Below are positions 44,601-54,630 of a DNA stretch of 64,000 bases, piece by piece. The position numbers were made by a program, and so were the translations under genes. The notes under the pieces were generated by a model. The model was not told the DNA's origin. It saw nothing but the letters and a program-made list of their open reading frames with translations, and made no database searches. The stretch is from contig OX377205.1 of NCBI GenBank assembly GCA_947396885.1, positions 59,988,969-60,052,968 on the forward strand, written 5' to 3'. Each line of letters starts with the position of its first letter. Position 1 is the stretch's first letter. Source of the stretch: Heligmosomoides polygyrus polygyrus (taxonomy: Eukaryota; Nematoda; Chromadorea; Rhabditida; Heligmosomidae).

Positions 44601-47600
44601 ATCCCGCCGCGAAAGGGCAGAGCGCAGAGCGCAGACAGACAGACGCTGGAGCGGCGCCGCCGGGTGGAATGATTCAAGTCATTTCCGCCAGCGACGCCGC
44701 CGGTGCCGCCGGCCGGTCAGCTGGCGGCGAGCTCCGCGTCCCTGCCCTATGGTTAAGCATAGGGCAGCGGCAACGCCGCAGAAGTCTGCGGGGGCCTTAA
44801 CTGTGGTGAGAGCTGTGTAATAGAGTCATTTGATGTGACGTCACTTTACACCAACGTCCAAAACGATGAAGCCCTACAGGCTCTATCTGAAATGTTGGAT
44901 TTGCATCTGGAGAACATAAACACCTTTGGATTGTCGAAAGCGCACATCATGATTCTAGTCAAAGAATGTTTGCATTGCAATGTCTTCAAATGGTCAGGTT
45001 CGTATTATTCCCAAGTAAGAGGATTGGCTATGGGTCAACGACTAGGGCCGGTCCTTGCCGTATGCTTTATGAGTAGGATAGAGCAACCGGTGCTTGACCG
45101 CTCACCGCTAATGTACTGTAGATACATAGATGATTGCTGTATCGTTACATCGACACAGTCCGAAATGGATGAGTGTTTCAGGTTAATGAACGAGCAATCT
45201 CAGTACATTAGACTTACCAGAGAAACTACGAATAATGGTTGGCTCGCTTATCTAAACACGCAAGTTAAGGTGTCCGGTGAGGGAATGGTTAGCGTGAAAT
45301 GGTACCGGAAACCAAGCTCGAAAAACATCTTGATTCACGCAAGGTCAGCACACCCCACCGCTGTGAAGAGGGCTGTTGTCAGCAACATGTTCCGAACGGC
45401 AGTTGGTATGTGTACGGGTCCCAGCGAACGTCAAGAATCTTTACGATTGGCTTCAGATATAGCCACTTCAAACGGCTATAGGGTTTCAAGTGGCCATAGA
45501 AGATCTCACGCTAACTCACATGATAGATCCCGTGTAGACAAGATGCCTCTCATCCTACCGTTCATCTTCGATAGAGTCACTGCTGAACTTCAAAGAGCTA
45601 TTGTAAGGGCACAACTGCAGGACGACGTCGTCTTAGTGAACATTCCTAACGACAACATTAAGCGCAGTTAGTTCGGAATAGACTCTATGATCAGCAGTGT
45701 CCTTCTGAAAATTGCGTTATTTGCCCAAGTGGAAGATTAGGCGATTGCTCAAAGATTGGAGCAATTTATCAGATCGAATGCTTGGCATGTAACGCCAAAT
45801 ACATCGGAGAAACGGGAAGAGGGAACATCTATCAAGTAAACGACGTGGATTGCTATCCAGCCCACTTGGAAAGCATAGGATTGATGCGCATAACGGGAAT
45901 GACTTTGAGGTGAAATGTACCATCTTGGCCGTTGCAGGAGACATTTTGGAAAGGAGAGCGTTGGAGGCATTCTGGATTTTCAAAAGAAATCCAGTAATGA
46001 ACAACCGGAATGAGTGTCTTTCTGTTACGAATGACTTTCTACCGTTTGTGCCCCATTGTGAACTGTAGAGGGACCGGTCGGCGACAGCGGTGTGCAGTAT
46101 GCCCCATTCGTCCCTACTGGCTTACTGACATGGGCGAACATCAGCCCTTGCGGTGGCTCCAATTGGTGAGTTCGTTTCTCCCACTTGGTCCCTCCCTTGT
46201 GTTCGTGGGAAAAGTCCGAAATGCTAGGGTAGCCAAGGCGCTTGGTGGGGTAGAGCGCAAATGAAAACTTATGCACCACATTCAGGCCTCTGAAGACGAC
46301 GAGAAGTCGAAACGTCAGGCCCTGCTAAATAAAGATCCACCTAAAACCTCGTGTTGGCACAGAAAGTTAAACTGACTAAGCACTGAAATAGGTTTTTCTT
46401 AGTGACAGGCCCAGAAAATCGCACAGAGCATCGTTGCACTATATCTAAAAAACAACTGAAATGGTTAGTAATGGTTTATAAATTAACAGTACTTGAATTC
46501 TTAGACCGCTGTTGAAAGTAGAGCAATTTGAAACCGGATTTGCTTTTTTGTTCTTCGTTTTCCGGTATCCGATAAACGGGTTCCACACCTGTTGCCTCTT
46601 CCATCGCACTCATGATTTATCCTTCAAAGTGCACCCGTCTCAAACAGAGAAACGGATCGATCAATGGACAGACACAGACGCGTTTTCGCACATTATATTG
46701 GGCAGTAGATGGCGCCTGTGACACGTCTTCAGGATGCGTGCGCTCATTCATTGACGTCTGTGAAACGTCTCTTAGTTCGGGCGCTGAGTGCAAGTTTCTA
46801 ATCCATAACCGTCTACTTCGGAGAAATACACTGATCTTCTGCCAATTTGGGAAATTAGACGACAATCGAAGATGGTTAAGCTCAAAGACACAACCGCCGT
46901 GCCGCTGTGTCGCACACGTCATCACCTCACCCTCATGACTCATGAGGTGTCACACGGATTAACTGATTTATAGGATAACGGAACTTTTATAGTAGGATAA
47001 TTGAGTTTACCCATGTATTCTTGTTTCTTCTCTGCAGCTGAGGGCCTGAAAGCCACTAAATAGTGTTGAATGTCTCAGGACTGCGAAGCAGAGGAAGAGT
47101 CCGGCGCTGTTGACGCTGTCAAGGAGGGTCCGGAGCCTGCCACTCGGAGTCTTCCGACAAGACTCGAACACCTCAGCGTTTACGCTGGGCTACCGAAAAG
47201 TGTTAACTCGATGGATTCCGCATGCCTTGACATGCGGATCATCCGTATATCCATCTGCCAGTCTCTCCTTCCCCGCTCGCCTTCCAAGACCTCGCTACCG
47301 GACGTGAGACTTGGGTTCTCTACGACTCCAACGCACACCGCGCCCTTTGGCTACCTCGAGGAGAAGAACAGCTTACGGTAGCGAAGTCAGAAGTGCACCT
47401 CAAGAACGTTCTATCTGCTTCTGGGACTGAAGTGAATGCTGTACTACGAGCTGCTCCCGCCAGGACACACGGTTGCCGTTTGCGCCACTCAGCTCCAGAA
47501 ACTCGCGAAAGCTACTCGGGACTTCTTCAAGACAAGGAAGACCCCATGTGGAAAGCGCCCCACCAAAAAGTCGAGGAGTTGAGCTGGGAGACCTTACCCC

Positions 47601-50600
47601 GTCCGCCATGTTTTCCTAAAAATGCCCCTTCAAATCTCCACCTGTTCCTTTCGCTAAAGGCTTTCTTGGGTACAGAACGTTTCACAAATTTGAAGACTTA
47701 AGTCAGGCCATAGCCGACTTCTTCCACTTCCGTTCTCCCCTGTTCTGGGAAAAAGGGACCGCTGACCTGCTCAGTAGATCCGATAATCGCCATTTTTAGT
47801 CACCTCCGTGGTGACTAAAAGCGGCGATTTAGAGCGAATTTAGAAGATTCTCGTTACGGTGTACAAAGTTTTTTTGAAGCGCTCTTCGAATCAGTCGCGG
47901 AGGTGTAGCCGAAGCTTGACTTCACGGAAGTGCTCATTTTTTTCTATCTGAAGGTATAACGTTAGAAAGAGAAATTGCACTCTATAAAATTTTGAGACCT
48001 GATTATTGGGCAGTAGAAAAAATCAAAATCCTGCAGCGACTTTCTATATGGGAGCCGTTGTATTCAAGATCGCCTTTTTCCATGAAAAGAATATATTTTC
48101 CTTCCGACTCATGGAGATTGCATTTTACTACAGAAATTTTTAAAAACTGCATAATGGATGTCAAAGTAGCTTATGTATTCCTGTATCAATCTCCTATGAG
48201 AAAAGCTGATCATAAAATGTAATCCCTGATCATCTCGCATCCGAAATTTGATTTTTATTGTATAACAGGCAGTGCTTGAAATCTTATGAAATTCAGTTTC
48301 ATCGTTGTATGTTTTCTCCGTCGAATTTAGAGAAATTTATTTCTATTACGCCTTCGTATGCGAGCTGGGAAGGTAGGAAATGTAGTTACCTGCGTTTCAG
48401 TCGTCTTCAGGCGGGCAATTTTCTGGAGTTTTGAAAAATTAATTGTGCATTAAAAAGCAAGAGAAAAAGTGATTTTTCTATACGAGAACACAGCTTCCAA
48501 AATTAGCATCTTCTATGCAGGCCCACGGGGTTCGATTCTTGTCGATAAAATCGGCAAAAATTGAACCCGAGTGTTTTAAAGAATGTTCCAAAGGAGACCA
48601 CTATTACTTAAATAGAGAACAGTCAGCATTCAAAACATTATAGGATTTAATTTCGTGCTCATAACATTCTCGTTCTGCAAGCAAGGCTGCGCGCCACTCT
48701 TCAAAATGCCGAGCCTATACCTGGAAAGGAAAGTAACGAAGGGTCTTAAAACCGCCGAGATGGCTGGAACTTTGCGGAAGAATCATCTCCTAAACACATT
48801 AAACAGTACGAGTCCAGGTTCGATTTCCGAAGCCCAAGCTTAGGAAACCATAGTAGCAAAAATGAATGAAAAGGTTGTTGGCACGAGAGCTCAAGGTGTA
48901 TAGTCCGAGAGAGCAGCTAATGCTGAAGAGCTGAAAGCATTAGGGGTCCCAGCGGCAGAGAGCGCTGCAAATTCTCAGCGGAACAGTGTTGTTGAACAAG
49001 CGTGAGCCATCAAACCGTGGGGACCGGTAACATAGCAGGAAACAGCCAGCTGTGGAGAACCCTCTAACAGGCAAGCGCGAGACCCAGCGCTTTCAGGCGT
49101 GTCGGAGCGGTTGCTATGTTGCGAGGTGTTGTATTCATTTCAGTCGTAGTCGTTCTTGAGACCCCTCTCGACGAGCGCTTATCGCTGCGATAAATACTCG
49201 CACGACCATGTTTTAAACAGCAGTATAGCACGACGATGTTACGCCATTCAGCATGATCACGCTGAAGAAACGACTTGGAAAAGGATCCTACGGAAGCGTT
49301 TACAAGGGCATACTGAGGAAGGATCACCACGTTATTGATGTAAGTGCTTCAATGCTGAAAACCCTATTCGCGGTTGGGTCAAGAGTGGGGGCCGTCCAGA
49401 CACTTATCGCTTTCTCTCCTCCGCAGGAGCTATGTAATTACAGCGTGAAATGCATGAATGAGAGGGAAGCAAACTATGTACGTCCCAAAGTTTACTTCCA
49501 CGAGAGTTTGGAGAGATTTTGACCTCGAACTTCCCCCTCTACGCCACAGCCCGAAGAAATGTCGTACTTCCAGAATTGCCGCTTCTTCTCCCACTATACC
49601 AAACTCTCGATGTCGTACGGCAGGGAATAGCAGATCTCAAAAGCTTCTACATCCCTCCTCGTTAGTTCGCCACTTATTGCCACTGCTGATTTGTGGTGGA
49701 CGATTGATGGGTGTAAGTTCGTGTTCCAGTATCCTACGATTGGAAGCTCACATCATCGGCTTTGAGCTTGGTGAGGATGATCTGCTCTGCTTTCAACGAA
49801 GAATCTGCTATGCACAGAGAGCTTGCCAGTGGCTCTATCCCGAGAATCGACTTCAGTCCTTTCACGCTCACACATGTCCTGATGCTCTCAGACTGTGGAT
49901 AATTCTGAATGTCTAGATCTAGTCAAGCCCAATCCTCTAGCAAACTTTGAAAACGAAAGCCAAAAAGAGCTGCACAAATCGCAGTGAGCGGTTATATCGC
50001 GCCCCTTGGCAGAAGCCCAATACTGACAAGATGTTTCCTATGTCCGTGCCGAGGGTGTGGGTCGCAGTCCTCCAGTTACTGCTTCAGCACTCCTAATGGA
50101 AGAGGTTCCTGGAAGTAGGGCATTCACCACTGGGAATGCTTGTAGGGACGCCTGGAACCACAGCTCCCGTGCTGCTAGCTGGCTCTCTGAAAAGTTCAAA
50201 AATCTCCACAAGACAAAACACGTCATCATCGAGCAAAGATTTTGCTGTTTTTTGGGGATTTGAGACTAGAACTCTATCAGCTGCTGCGCGATGAGAAGCT
50301 TCGCTCTGTGACAACATGTAATATGAAACTGGCTGACTAACTGCGCGAAAGGGGCTCGAGAAGCCTGAACCCACTTCCAAATCCTCCATGTAGTGAAGCG
50401 CGTTCCGTTTATCTTTTTCGCTAAATCCCTCTATGTAGAGAATCGTTTCCGAGCCATCAAGACTTTGGAAGTGAACACTTTAACTATTTTTCCACCAGAC
50501 GGCCCAAAACCCTTACAATTCTTATCTTTTAAATTCTCTTACCTTGATTACGATAAAAGTGACCTTAAATATGATACGGAACTGGATAGTAGGACATGGT

Positions 50601-53600
50601 AGGATAGGGGCTTCAAAAAGGTCCCTATGCCGCTTGTTCACTCTCCTCCATACCATTTCCACTCCAAAGTTGCCATCAATCTTAATGTTGTGACGGGCAC
50701 ATACGCTTCCTCAAGTACTATACTGGATCGTACGATTTCCACAGCTGAGTTCTTCTAACCTACAGCAAAATATATATGAAGTCAGTCGCTATTGTTCGGC
50801 TTTATGGAGGCGGTGGCAAACCCATTCGACTGTAGTTGTAAACCTGTCCCCCCCCTACCTACAACGCTTATACGTAGGATACTGGATCACGAATGTGGCT
50901 CCGTCCTGCATCTGAGCTGTTGATGCACGACGTCTATGACACGTATTCCGCATGTAGGTGTTCGTGACGCGTCGTCTATGGCACGTTTCTGGATCCGGAT
51001 GCTCGTTGCTCGACGATTGTGACACGTCTTCTGAATCCACGCTCTTCTGTGGCACGAGTCTGAATCCGCCTGTATGCCGCACGTCCCCATCAATACCTCC
51101 TTCGCTCTCTGCCAAAAATACAGCGATCGGCTGTCAATTGACAATGGTTAAGCCTAAGAACACAACCATACGCCGCGGTTCCACGTGTTGTAGCATCCTT
51201 TGGTCCCCGCCGCGAGGTTCACTACGTGATGCACGGATTCAACGCTTTATATACTTCCTCATTTTTAATTTAGCATTTGGCACAAATCTATTAAAAGAGG
51301 AACGTCGAAATATTCATACTAGAAGATTGTATCCACTAATGTGTTTATGTTGGACACCGAGGGATTTTGATTCTGTAACGATTTGTGAATACCTAAAGCT
51401 TACAAAAAGTGATTCTTCTTCCAGGGTAATAACCACTAGACAGACGGAAAAAACTGCGCAACAGTCTAGCTGAGCAATTCCTACACGGAATCACGCCCAA
51501 CCTATTAGACAGCTGCGCAACTCCTCTTCAGCGCCTGCAGTCGTGACGTTTCGTTTCTACAGATGGCGCTTGAGGTCATCACTCTACCAGTGTCCTTCGT
51601 ATTGTTTAGTAACGAGACCTGTGGAACCTCTTATTTCTTTTTCTTCATGCAGTACGAAGGTTTTTTGGGAAACTGAAATAACGCGTTGCCTCAGATCCTA
51701 ATCGCAGTGTAATTTCAGATTTGTGAATGTGTGCCTCTTTTTTTCTGGCTATGTGTTGAAGTGCTGAGAAGAGTTATGCTCATAACTAAAAACTTCAACG
51801 CTACTATATTAGGAACCAGGTCATTAGAAATAACTTCATGCAAACTGATGCTTAAGAGAATGTAATCGAGACCACCACAGTGGCGCAGTTGAATGTAGAC
51901 AGCCCTCTCCTGAAAGTGTCTGTGGAAGCTGTAGCGATGGGTGGAAAAATTCAGCTGGCACCACAAGAACGAACGAAATGAAGTAAAAGTCGTAGCGTAA
52001 AGTTTCTACCACCAAGAGATGGAACAACTTTGCGTAGCCACACATCTGGCCTTTGCATTTATATGGGCCTAGAACTGGTTGTGACGCCGTTTTACTGTCA
52101 CAGATGCCCGCAATATGGTGTCTGGTATGAAGCTGCAGATTAGCTCCGATTTAGTACTGAACCTTTTAAAATGATCATCCGCTGGACCGCGGTTATATTC
52201 GGTACCATCTTGGTGTAGAGTATGGACTTCACGAGCCTGTGTCCTCATGGATTTGCCAATGTGAAGTGGCCAATTTCACCAGCAAAGAATAGTTGAATAA
52301 TGCTTGAGTAGCGCGCCATCGTGTAGAGCTGCTCATAGAGTTTCTCGAAACGAAACCCACCAAGATTTCGTCTAGCGAAATTCTCAAGGCGGCGCTTGGA
52401 ATCACAATTCGGGCACATAGGCTCCTTCCTCAGCTTCCATCACAGAGCATATAAAGGGTCACTTAGCAAGCAGAAGGTGATGCGAGCTGTGGGTCTCACT
52501 GATATACAGCTTCACTGTCAAGCCGCTTGCCACTGCAGTGGTGAAACTGGCGGCTATTCAAGAATGCTTGCAAACTGTCAAAGCAGAGAGTGGTTCAAGC
52601 TGTGCCCCATCTGCGCCAAAATAAAGCCAAGGACATTGCGGACGGTGCTTCTCGCAGAGCGCCCTGAATTTTCAGCGCTGTCATCTGTCCTAGCGTTGAT
52701 CGCGGAGGAAGCGCGAATCACTCGCTGTGTCGTGTGCTACAATTCACCGCAGGTCCTCATCGTTCAACGGGTGCAAGGAGCGTCATGTCTTCCCTTCGTA
52801 CTTTCACTGGAACACCGACGAACGTGCTGATGGGCGTCCTATGCCTTTTCCCCATCCAGTGAACTACGCTCGTGCAGTGGTTGTCAGCGAAACGTGCTAC
52901 GTGGCAGGCTCACCTAGTTTTAACCACTTGGCCCATACGACAGCATTCCACCAAAGTCGACGAAGATTCGGAAAGGGAAGCAGTGGCACTTTGAGGTGGG
53001 ATGTATTAGGTTGGTAGACAAGTCCTCGGACATTTGGAGCACAATATATTTTCCACACAAATGAACAACCACAGCTTGTCATTTGAAATCAGTACCGCTG
53101 GTAACGGACGAACTCTGGCGCCTTGCTGACAGGTCGTAGATGCTCCTTCATAGTAACGTAGAACGTTTTCTACATTACCTCGTAAGTAAGCGAATTTTCA
53201 GGTCCGAGCTAGCCACTGCCAGGCGCCGAGCTCAGCTAGGTAGCGAACACCGCTGGCAGCCAATCCAGCGGTGTTCGCTACCTAGCCGAGGTGACGCCAA
53301 ATCGGCATGATCGGAAGCCAGTGGATTGTGGCTCAACTGTTCGCTGACACCAACTGTTCTTTCAAAAAGACAAAGACGCGATCAATCGAAATTCTCCACG
53401 AAATAGCACGAAAAGGGCCGGCAGCAGGTGGCCCACATTTGCTGGTGTTATTGTACCCCTCACGGCTTCACAGTTCGAAATAAGAATTCTCGCCCAAACT
53501 TCACCTAGCCGGCATCATTGCGAATGCTACTTTTTGGAATTTAGGTGAGTTCGGTACGTTAACGTAAGTATGCTTTGTACAAGGTGTGTGGGGCCAGGGG

Positions 53601-54630
53601 TAACAAATTCGCCCAAACTTTGCTGTAGTTATTAGGGTCTGTATGATATATGTGGTATAGAAGAATCAGTGCTGTTATGACAGCATATCTAGAATTTACG
53701 AACGCCGGACATATACGCTATTGCCCACAGAAAATGTACTGCACCGCAGTACCAAATCTGATCCTATATTTATGATCACCACCCCAAATAATGCCCTGGG
53801 CAAGGTATAGATGAAATGGTGATCGTCACTCTACTGCCTTTTCTCGAACTTCAGCAATGAATATCACATTCGTGATCAGCACATCGATAGCTCTCTTGGC
53901 GAAGTTTGAGCGAAAATTCATATATCGACCTGACCTGTGGAGTCATGATGGCAGACCAGTGCCAATAAATCTGGGCTCCTTTCTGACGAAGTTTTCCGTT
54001 GAGAGTTTACATGGTGACGACTGATCGTGCCGGACCATTTCTAGGAAGTGCAAGGGTGCGGCCACCGATTGGTTAGACCACAAACGCTTTGCCTCCAACC
54101 TGCTGCTGCTTCTCTAGCCGCTGCGCTATCTCTACTCGCTCATCACCATTGCCTGCGCCTTACTCGAGCTCTTCGTTTATGACTGGCCAGGCCGGAACAC
54201 AAGCAGGGCGCTGAGAAGGCGCTGCCTCTTCGACGTCTTCGGCACGTCTTCTGAATCCCGCCCACGTTGGACGAAACCCGCAGCCTGCTTTCCTTGAATA
54301 CTTCAAAGTTTCTAACCGGTGTCTTACCGCTAGCGAACTTTCAGGTAGCAGTCAAGGTGTTGACCGACATGAGTCCAGAGAACTCGCTGGCATTGTGGAA
54401 AGAGGCACGAGTAATGCAGATGTACGATCATCCAAATGTGGTTCGAATGTATGGAGTGGCCAATGACACCGAGGTGTGCCTTTGTCGTTAAATCGTCAAA
54501 AACATTTGTTATAAGTCGCATCCCGTCATTACAGCCCTTCTACCTGGTCATGGAGTTGGTGACTGGTGGAGCGCTGAACGACTTTCTGAAGAAAAAAGCG
54601 AAAACTATGACAAACTCGAGAAGAACACAG
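38521..54630 (+). CDS. SH2-domain protein tyrosine kinase, partial, six exons
   Basis: A host cytoplasmic tyrosine kinase of the Fes/Fer-like nematode type (SH2 then kinase). Six exons, 38521-38652, 38708-38803, 40497-40582, 49252-49339, 54345-54473 and 54535-54630, join in phase without stops into about 209 residues. The SH2 part has the pocket motif GDFLVRS. The linker PVPRKGWELKH leads to the glycine loop LGKGSYGSVYKG, the ATP-anchoring VAVKV, the helix-C LWKEARVMQMYDHPNVV and the hinge LVMELVTGGALNDFLKKK. Introns are 55, 1693, 8669, 5005 and 61 bases, the large ones packed with mobile elements. The first exon(s) and everything from the catalytic loop (HRD) on were not found. The preserved key residues argue for a live gene rather than a pseudogene. 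Confidence 0.88.
38708..38803 (+). CDS. Kinase gene exon: SH2 second half
   Basis: Acceptor 'ttttcag', the standard nematode form, after a 55-base intron. Encodes VYNAIVNRTESGMYEIAG and SIKDMVDELQ. The donor is 'gtgggg', somewhat weak. A later donor at 38840 ('gtaatg') is possible, but the 38804 choice gives the better SH2 join to the next exon. Confidence 0.8.
39280..39890 (-). pseudogene. mariner transposase C-terminal remnant in kinase intron 2
   Basis: The terminal repeat TTAGGTTGAGTCATAAATTT starts at 39280. On the minus strand, in successive frames, the remnant shows VLQTLEEI, KQPPYTTDFAPSTP (equivalent of the HPPYSPDLAP block with the following catalytic Asp lost) and the C-terminal FFRSKPAKFYRDVIHPVHEQ with WKKLIENNSNYFL. 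The upstream half is unrecognisable. It lies antisense to the kinase gene. Confidence 0.85.
40497..40582 (+). CDS. Kinase gene exon: SH2 end and SH2-kinase linker
   Basis: Acceptor 'aattcag' and donor 'gtaagt'. Encodes VRKRPLQIENTMVVLNRPV and PRKGWELKH, the conserved linker before the kinase domain in Fes/Fer-like nematode kinases. It ends with two bases of a codon, completed by the single C that opens the next exon. Confidence 0.88.
41551..41850 (+). mobile_element. tRNA-derived SINE, family A, copy 3 (kinase intron 3)
   Basis: The head GTGGTAGCGCATTCGAGGG and GGTTCGGATTTCC, body 'gatcggtgatttggttcc' and 3' end 'aaaacgccgccttttattct' follow the same plan as the copies at 15260 and 18794. 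Confidence 0.7.
42246..42287 (-). ncRNA. Hammerhead-ribozyme-like motif (minus arm)
   Basis: The reverse complement reads CAGGCCT, CTGAAGA, stem II with GAGAA loop, GAAAC, GTC, AGGCCCTG, identical in layout to 14467-14508. It mirrors the copy at 46283, so the transcript of either strand across the dimer would carry one motif in sense. Confidence 0.6.
42502..44330 (-). pseudogene. PLE reverse transcriptase plus GIY-YIG pseudogene, minus arm
   Basis: Starting at the inner junction: LFNRHKR, SVSDKGGEF, TYKIRPIIS, FDVTSLYTNV, RGLAMGQRLAPVL, a frame break with a local duplication of 'aaggacc' near 43515, then YCRYIDDCCIV, and the GIY-YIG region with KYIGETGR followed by the shared deletion (product reads ETGRGNIYQVND). 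Here the reverse transcriptase and the GIY-YIG part are in one frame (DDVVLVNIPNDN), unlike the composite at 10-14.5 kb. The N-terminal region is absent. Confidence 0.87.
44331..46068 (+). pseudogene. PLE reverse transcriptase plus GIY-YIG pseudogene, plus arm
   Basis: Starts at IVSQLLTKAPAHLTNTS (44331-44413), is interrupted by the MITE, then resumes before FDVTSLYTNV and runs through RGLAMGQRLGPVL, YCRYIDDCCIV and the GIY-YIG part with the same deletion as the minus arm. It is more severely 5'-truncated than the minus arm. Sequence identity with the minus arm is very high by eye, with a handful of differences such as P/T in RETPNN/RETTNN. Confidence 0.87.
44414..44797. mobile_element. GC-rich MITE with TAA duplication inside the PLE
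   Basis: This 384-bp element starts AGGCCCCGCAGACTTCTGCG and ends with the complement ending GGGGCCT. It is flanked by TAA (44411-44413 and 44798-44800). The interrupted PLE sequence is continuous across it. Size, ends and TWA duplication fit PIF/Harbinger MITEs, as with the element at 23315. The 83-residue ORF inside is a shadow. Confidence 0.8.
46283..46324 (+). ncRNA. Hammerhead-ribozyme-like motif (plus arm)
   Basis: Same bases as the motif at 14467-14508: CAGGCCT, CTGAAGA, GAC-GAGAA-GTC, GAAAC, GTC, AGGCCCTG. Confidence 0.6.
46392..47074. repeat. Kinase intron 3 sequence with 42-bp-family units
   Basis: No exon is seen. Between about 46690 and 46800, on the minus strand, 'gaagacgtgtcacaggcgcc' and 'acgtttcacagacgtcaatg' are diverged units of the 42-base minisatellite of 25369-25720. 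Confidence 0.5.
47075..47780 (+). pseudogene. mariner transposase pseudogene in kinase intron 3
   Basis: Reading across several frames: LGYRKVLTRWIPHALT (end of the DNA-binding half), GRETWVLYDSNAHRALWLPR (catalytic TGDE changed to TGRE), VYYELLPPGHTV, KVEELSWETLPRPP, PKNAPSNLHLFLSLKAFLG (both Asp positions of the third catalytic block lost) and AIADFFHFRSPLFWEKG. All recognisable catalytic Asp residues are gone, so it is an old copy. It lies in the same orientation as the kinase gene. Confidence 0.88.
47785..47829. repeat. 45-bp hairpin at the mariner C-terminus
   Basis: AATCGCCATTTTTAGTCACC and GGTGACTAAAAGCGGCGATT face each other around a tiny loop. It sits where the mariner coding sequence ends. 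Confidence 0.7.
47830..49251. other. Kinase intron 3, distal part
   Basis: No exon with kinase homology is seen, and none is needed because the flanking exons join in phase. Short ORFs only. The stretch 48840-49010 reads for about 50 codons like a degenerate protein (alanine- and glutamate-rich) but I cannot name it. Confidence 0.45.
49252..49339 (+). CDS. Kinase gene exon: glycine-rich ATP loop
   Basis: Acceptor 'cattcag' and donor 'gtaagt'. Encodes MITLKKRLGKGSYGSVYKG then ILRKDHHVID. The GKGSYG motif is the GxGxxG nucleotide-binding loop. The opening C completes the split codon from the previous exon. Confidence 0.9.
50890..51075 (-). repeat. 42-bp-family minisatellite units
   Basis: On the minus strand, units with 'gaagacgtgtcacaatcgtc' and 'aacgtgccatagacgacgcg' repeat about four times with divergence. 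They translate to SEDVSQSSSNEHPD, close to SEDVSPTSCNRHTD at 25369-25720. Confidence 0.6.
53231..53290. repeat. Near-perfect palindrome, 60 bp
   Basis: AGCTAGGTAGCGAACACCGC and GCGGTGTTCGCTACCTAGC face each other around 'tggcagccaatcca'. It could form a strong hairpin in the intron RNA or be a tiny foldback. Confidence 0.8.
54345..54473 (+). CDS. Kinase gene exon: catalytic Lys and helix C
   Basis: Acceptor 'ctttcag' and donor 'gtgtgc'. Begins VAVKVLTDMSPEN with the ATP-anchoring Lys and continues with LWKEARVMQMYDHPNVVRMY, holding the helix-C Glu. Typical N-lobe. In phase with both neighbours. Confidence 0.9.
54535..54630 (+). CDS. Kinase gene exon: hinge region
   Basis: Acceptor 'cattacag' after a 61-base intron, donor 'gtattg'. 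Encodes PFYLVMELVTGGALNDFLKK, the hinge and start of the C-lobe. The following exon should carry the catalytic loop. I searched to the end of the window without finding an HRDxAARN-like stretch. Confidence 0.88.

Larger units (their letters stand above)
42147..46377. mobile_element. Penelope-like element inverted dimer with 14-bp target duplication
   Basis: A minus PLE (42147 to about 44325) and a plus PLE (about 44331-46377) meet head to head, each 5'-truncated. The outer ends are the PLE 3' terminal regions, and the left one continues about 40 bases into PLE body start sequence. The whole unit is flanked by a perfect direct repeat AAGCACTGAAATAG (42133-42146 and 46378-46391), so it entered as one insertion. 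Both arms share the same deletion in the GIY-YIG region. A MITE (44414-44797) later split the plus arm. It lies in kinase intron 3. Confidence 0.88.
49340..54344. other. Kinase intron 4
   Basis: This 5-kb intron has ORFs at 49458-49916 and 52396-52830 (152 and 144 residues) without recognisable domains, which I regard as chance. It contains 42-bp-family units (50890-51075, and one at about 54225-54262), a hairpin (53231-53290) and, at 53869-53882, the motif CGTGATCAGCAC shared with several foldbacks. Confidence 0.5.

Noticed and set aside
44569..44820. 83-residue Arg-rich ORF
   Set aside because: It lies inside the GC-rich TAA-flanked MITE and crosses its border into the PLE.
52396..52830. 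144-residue ORF in kinase intron 4
   Set aside because: No recognisable domain or splice structure, and flanking kinase exons join without it. The same holds for the 152-residue ORF at 49458-49916.
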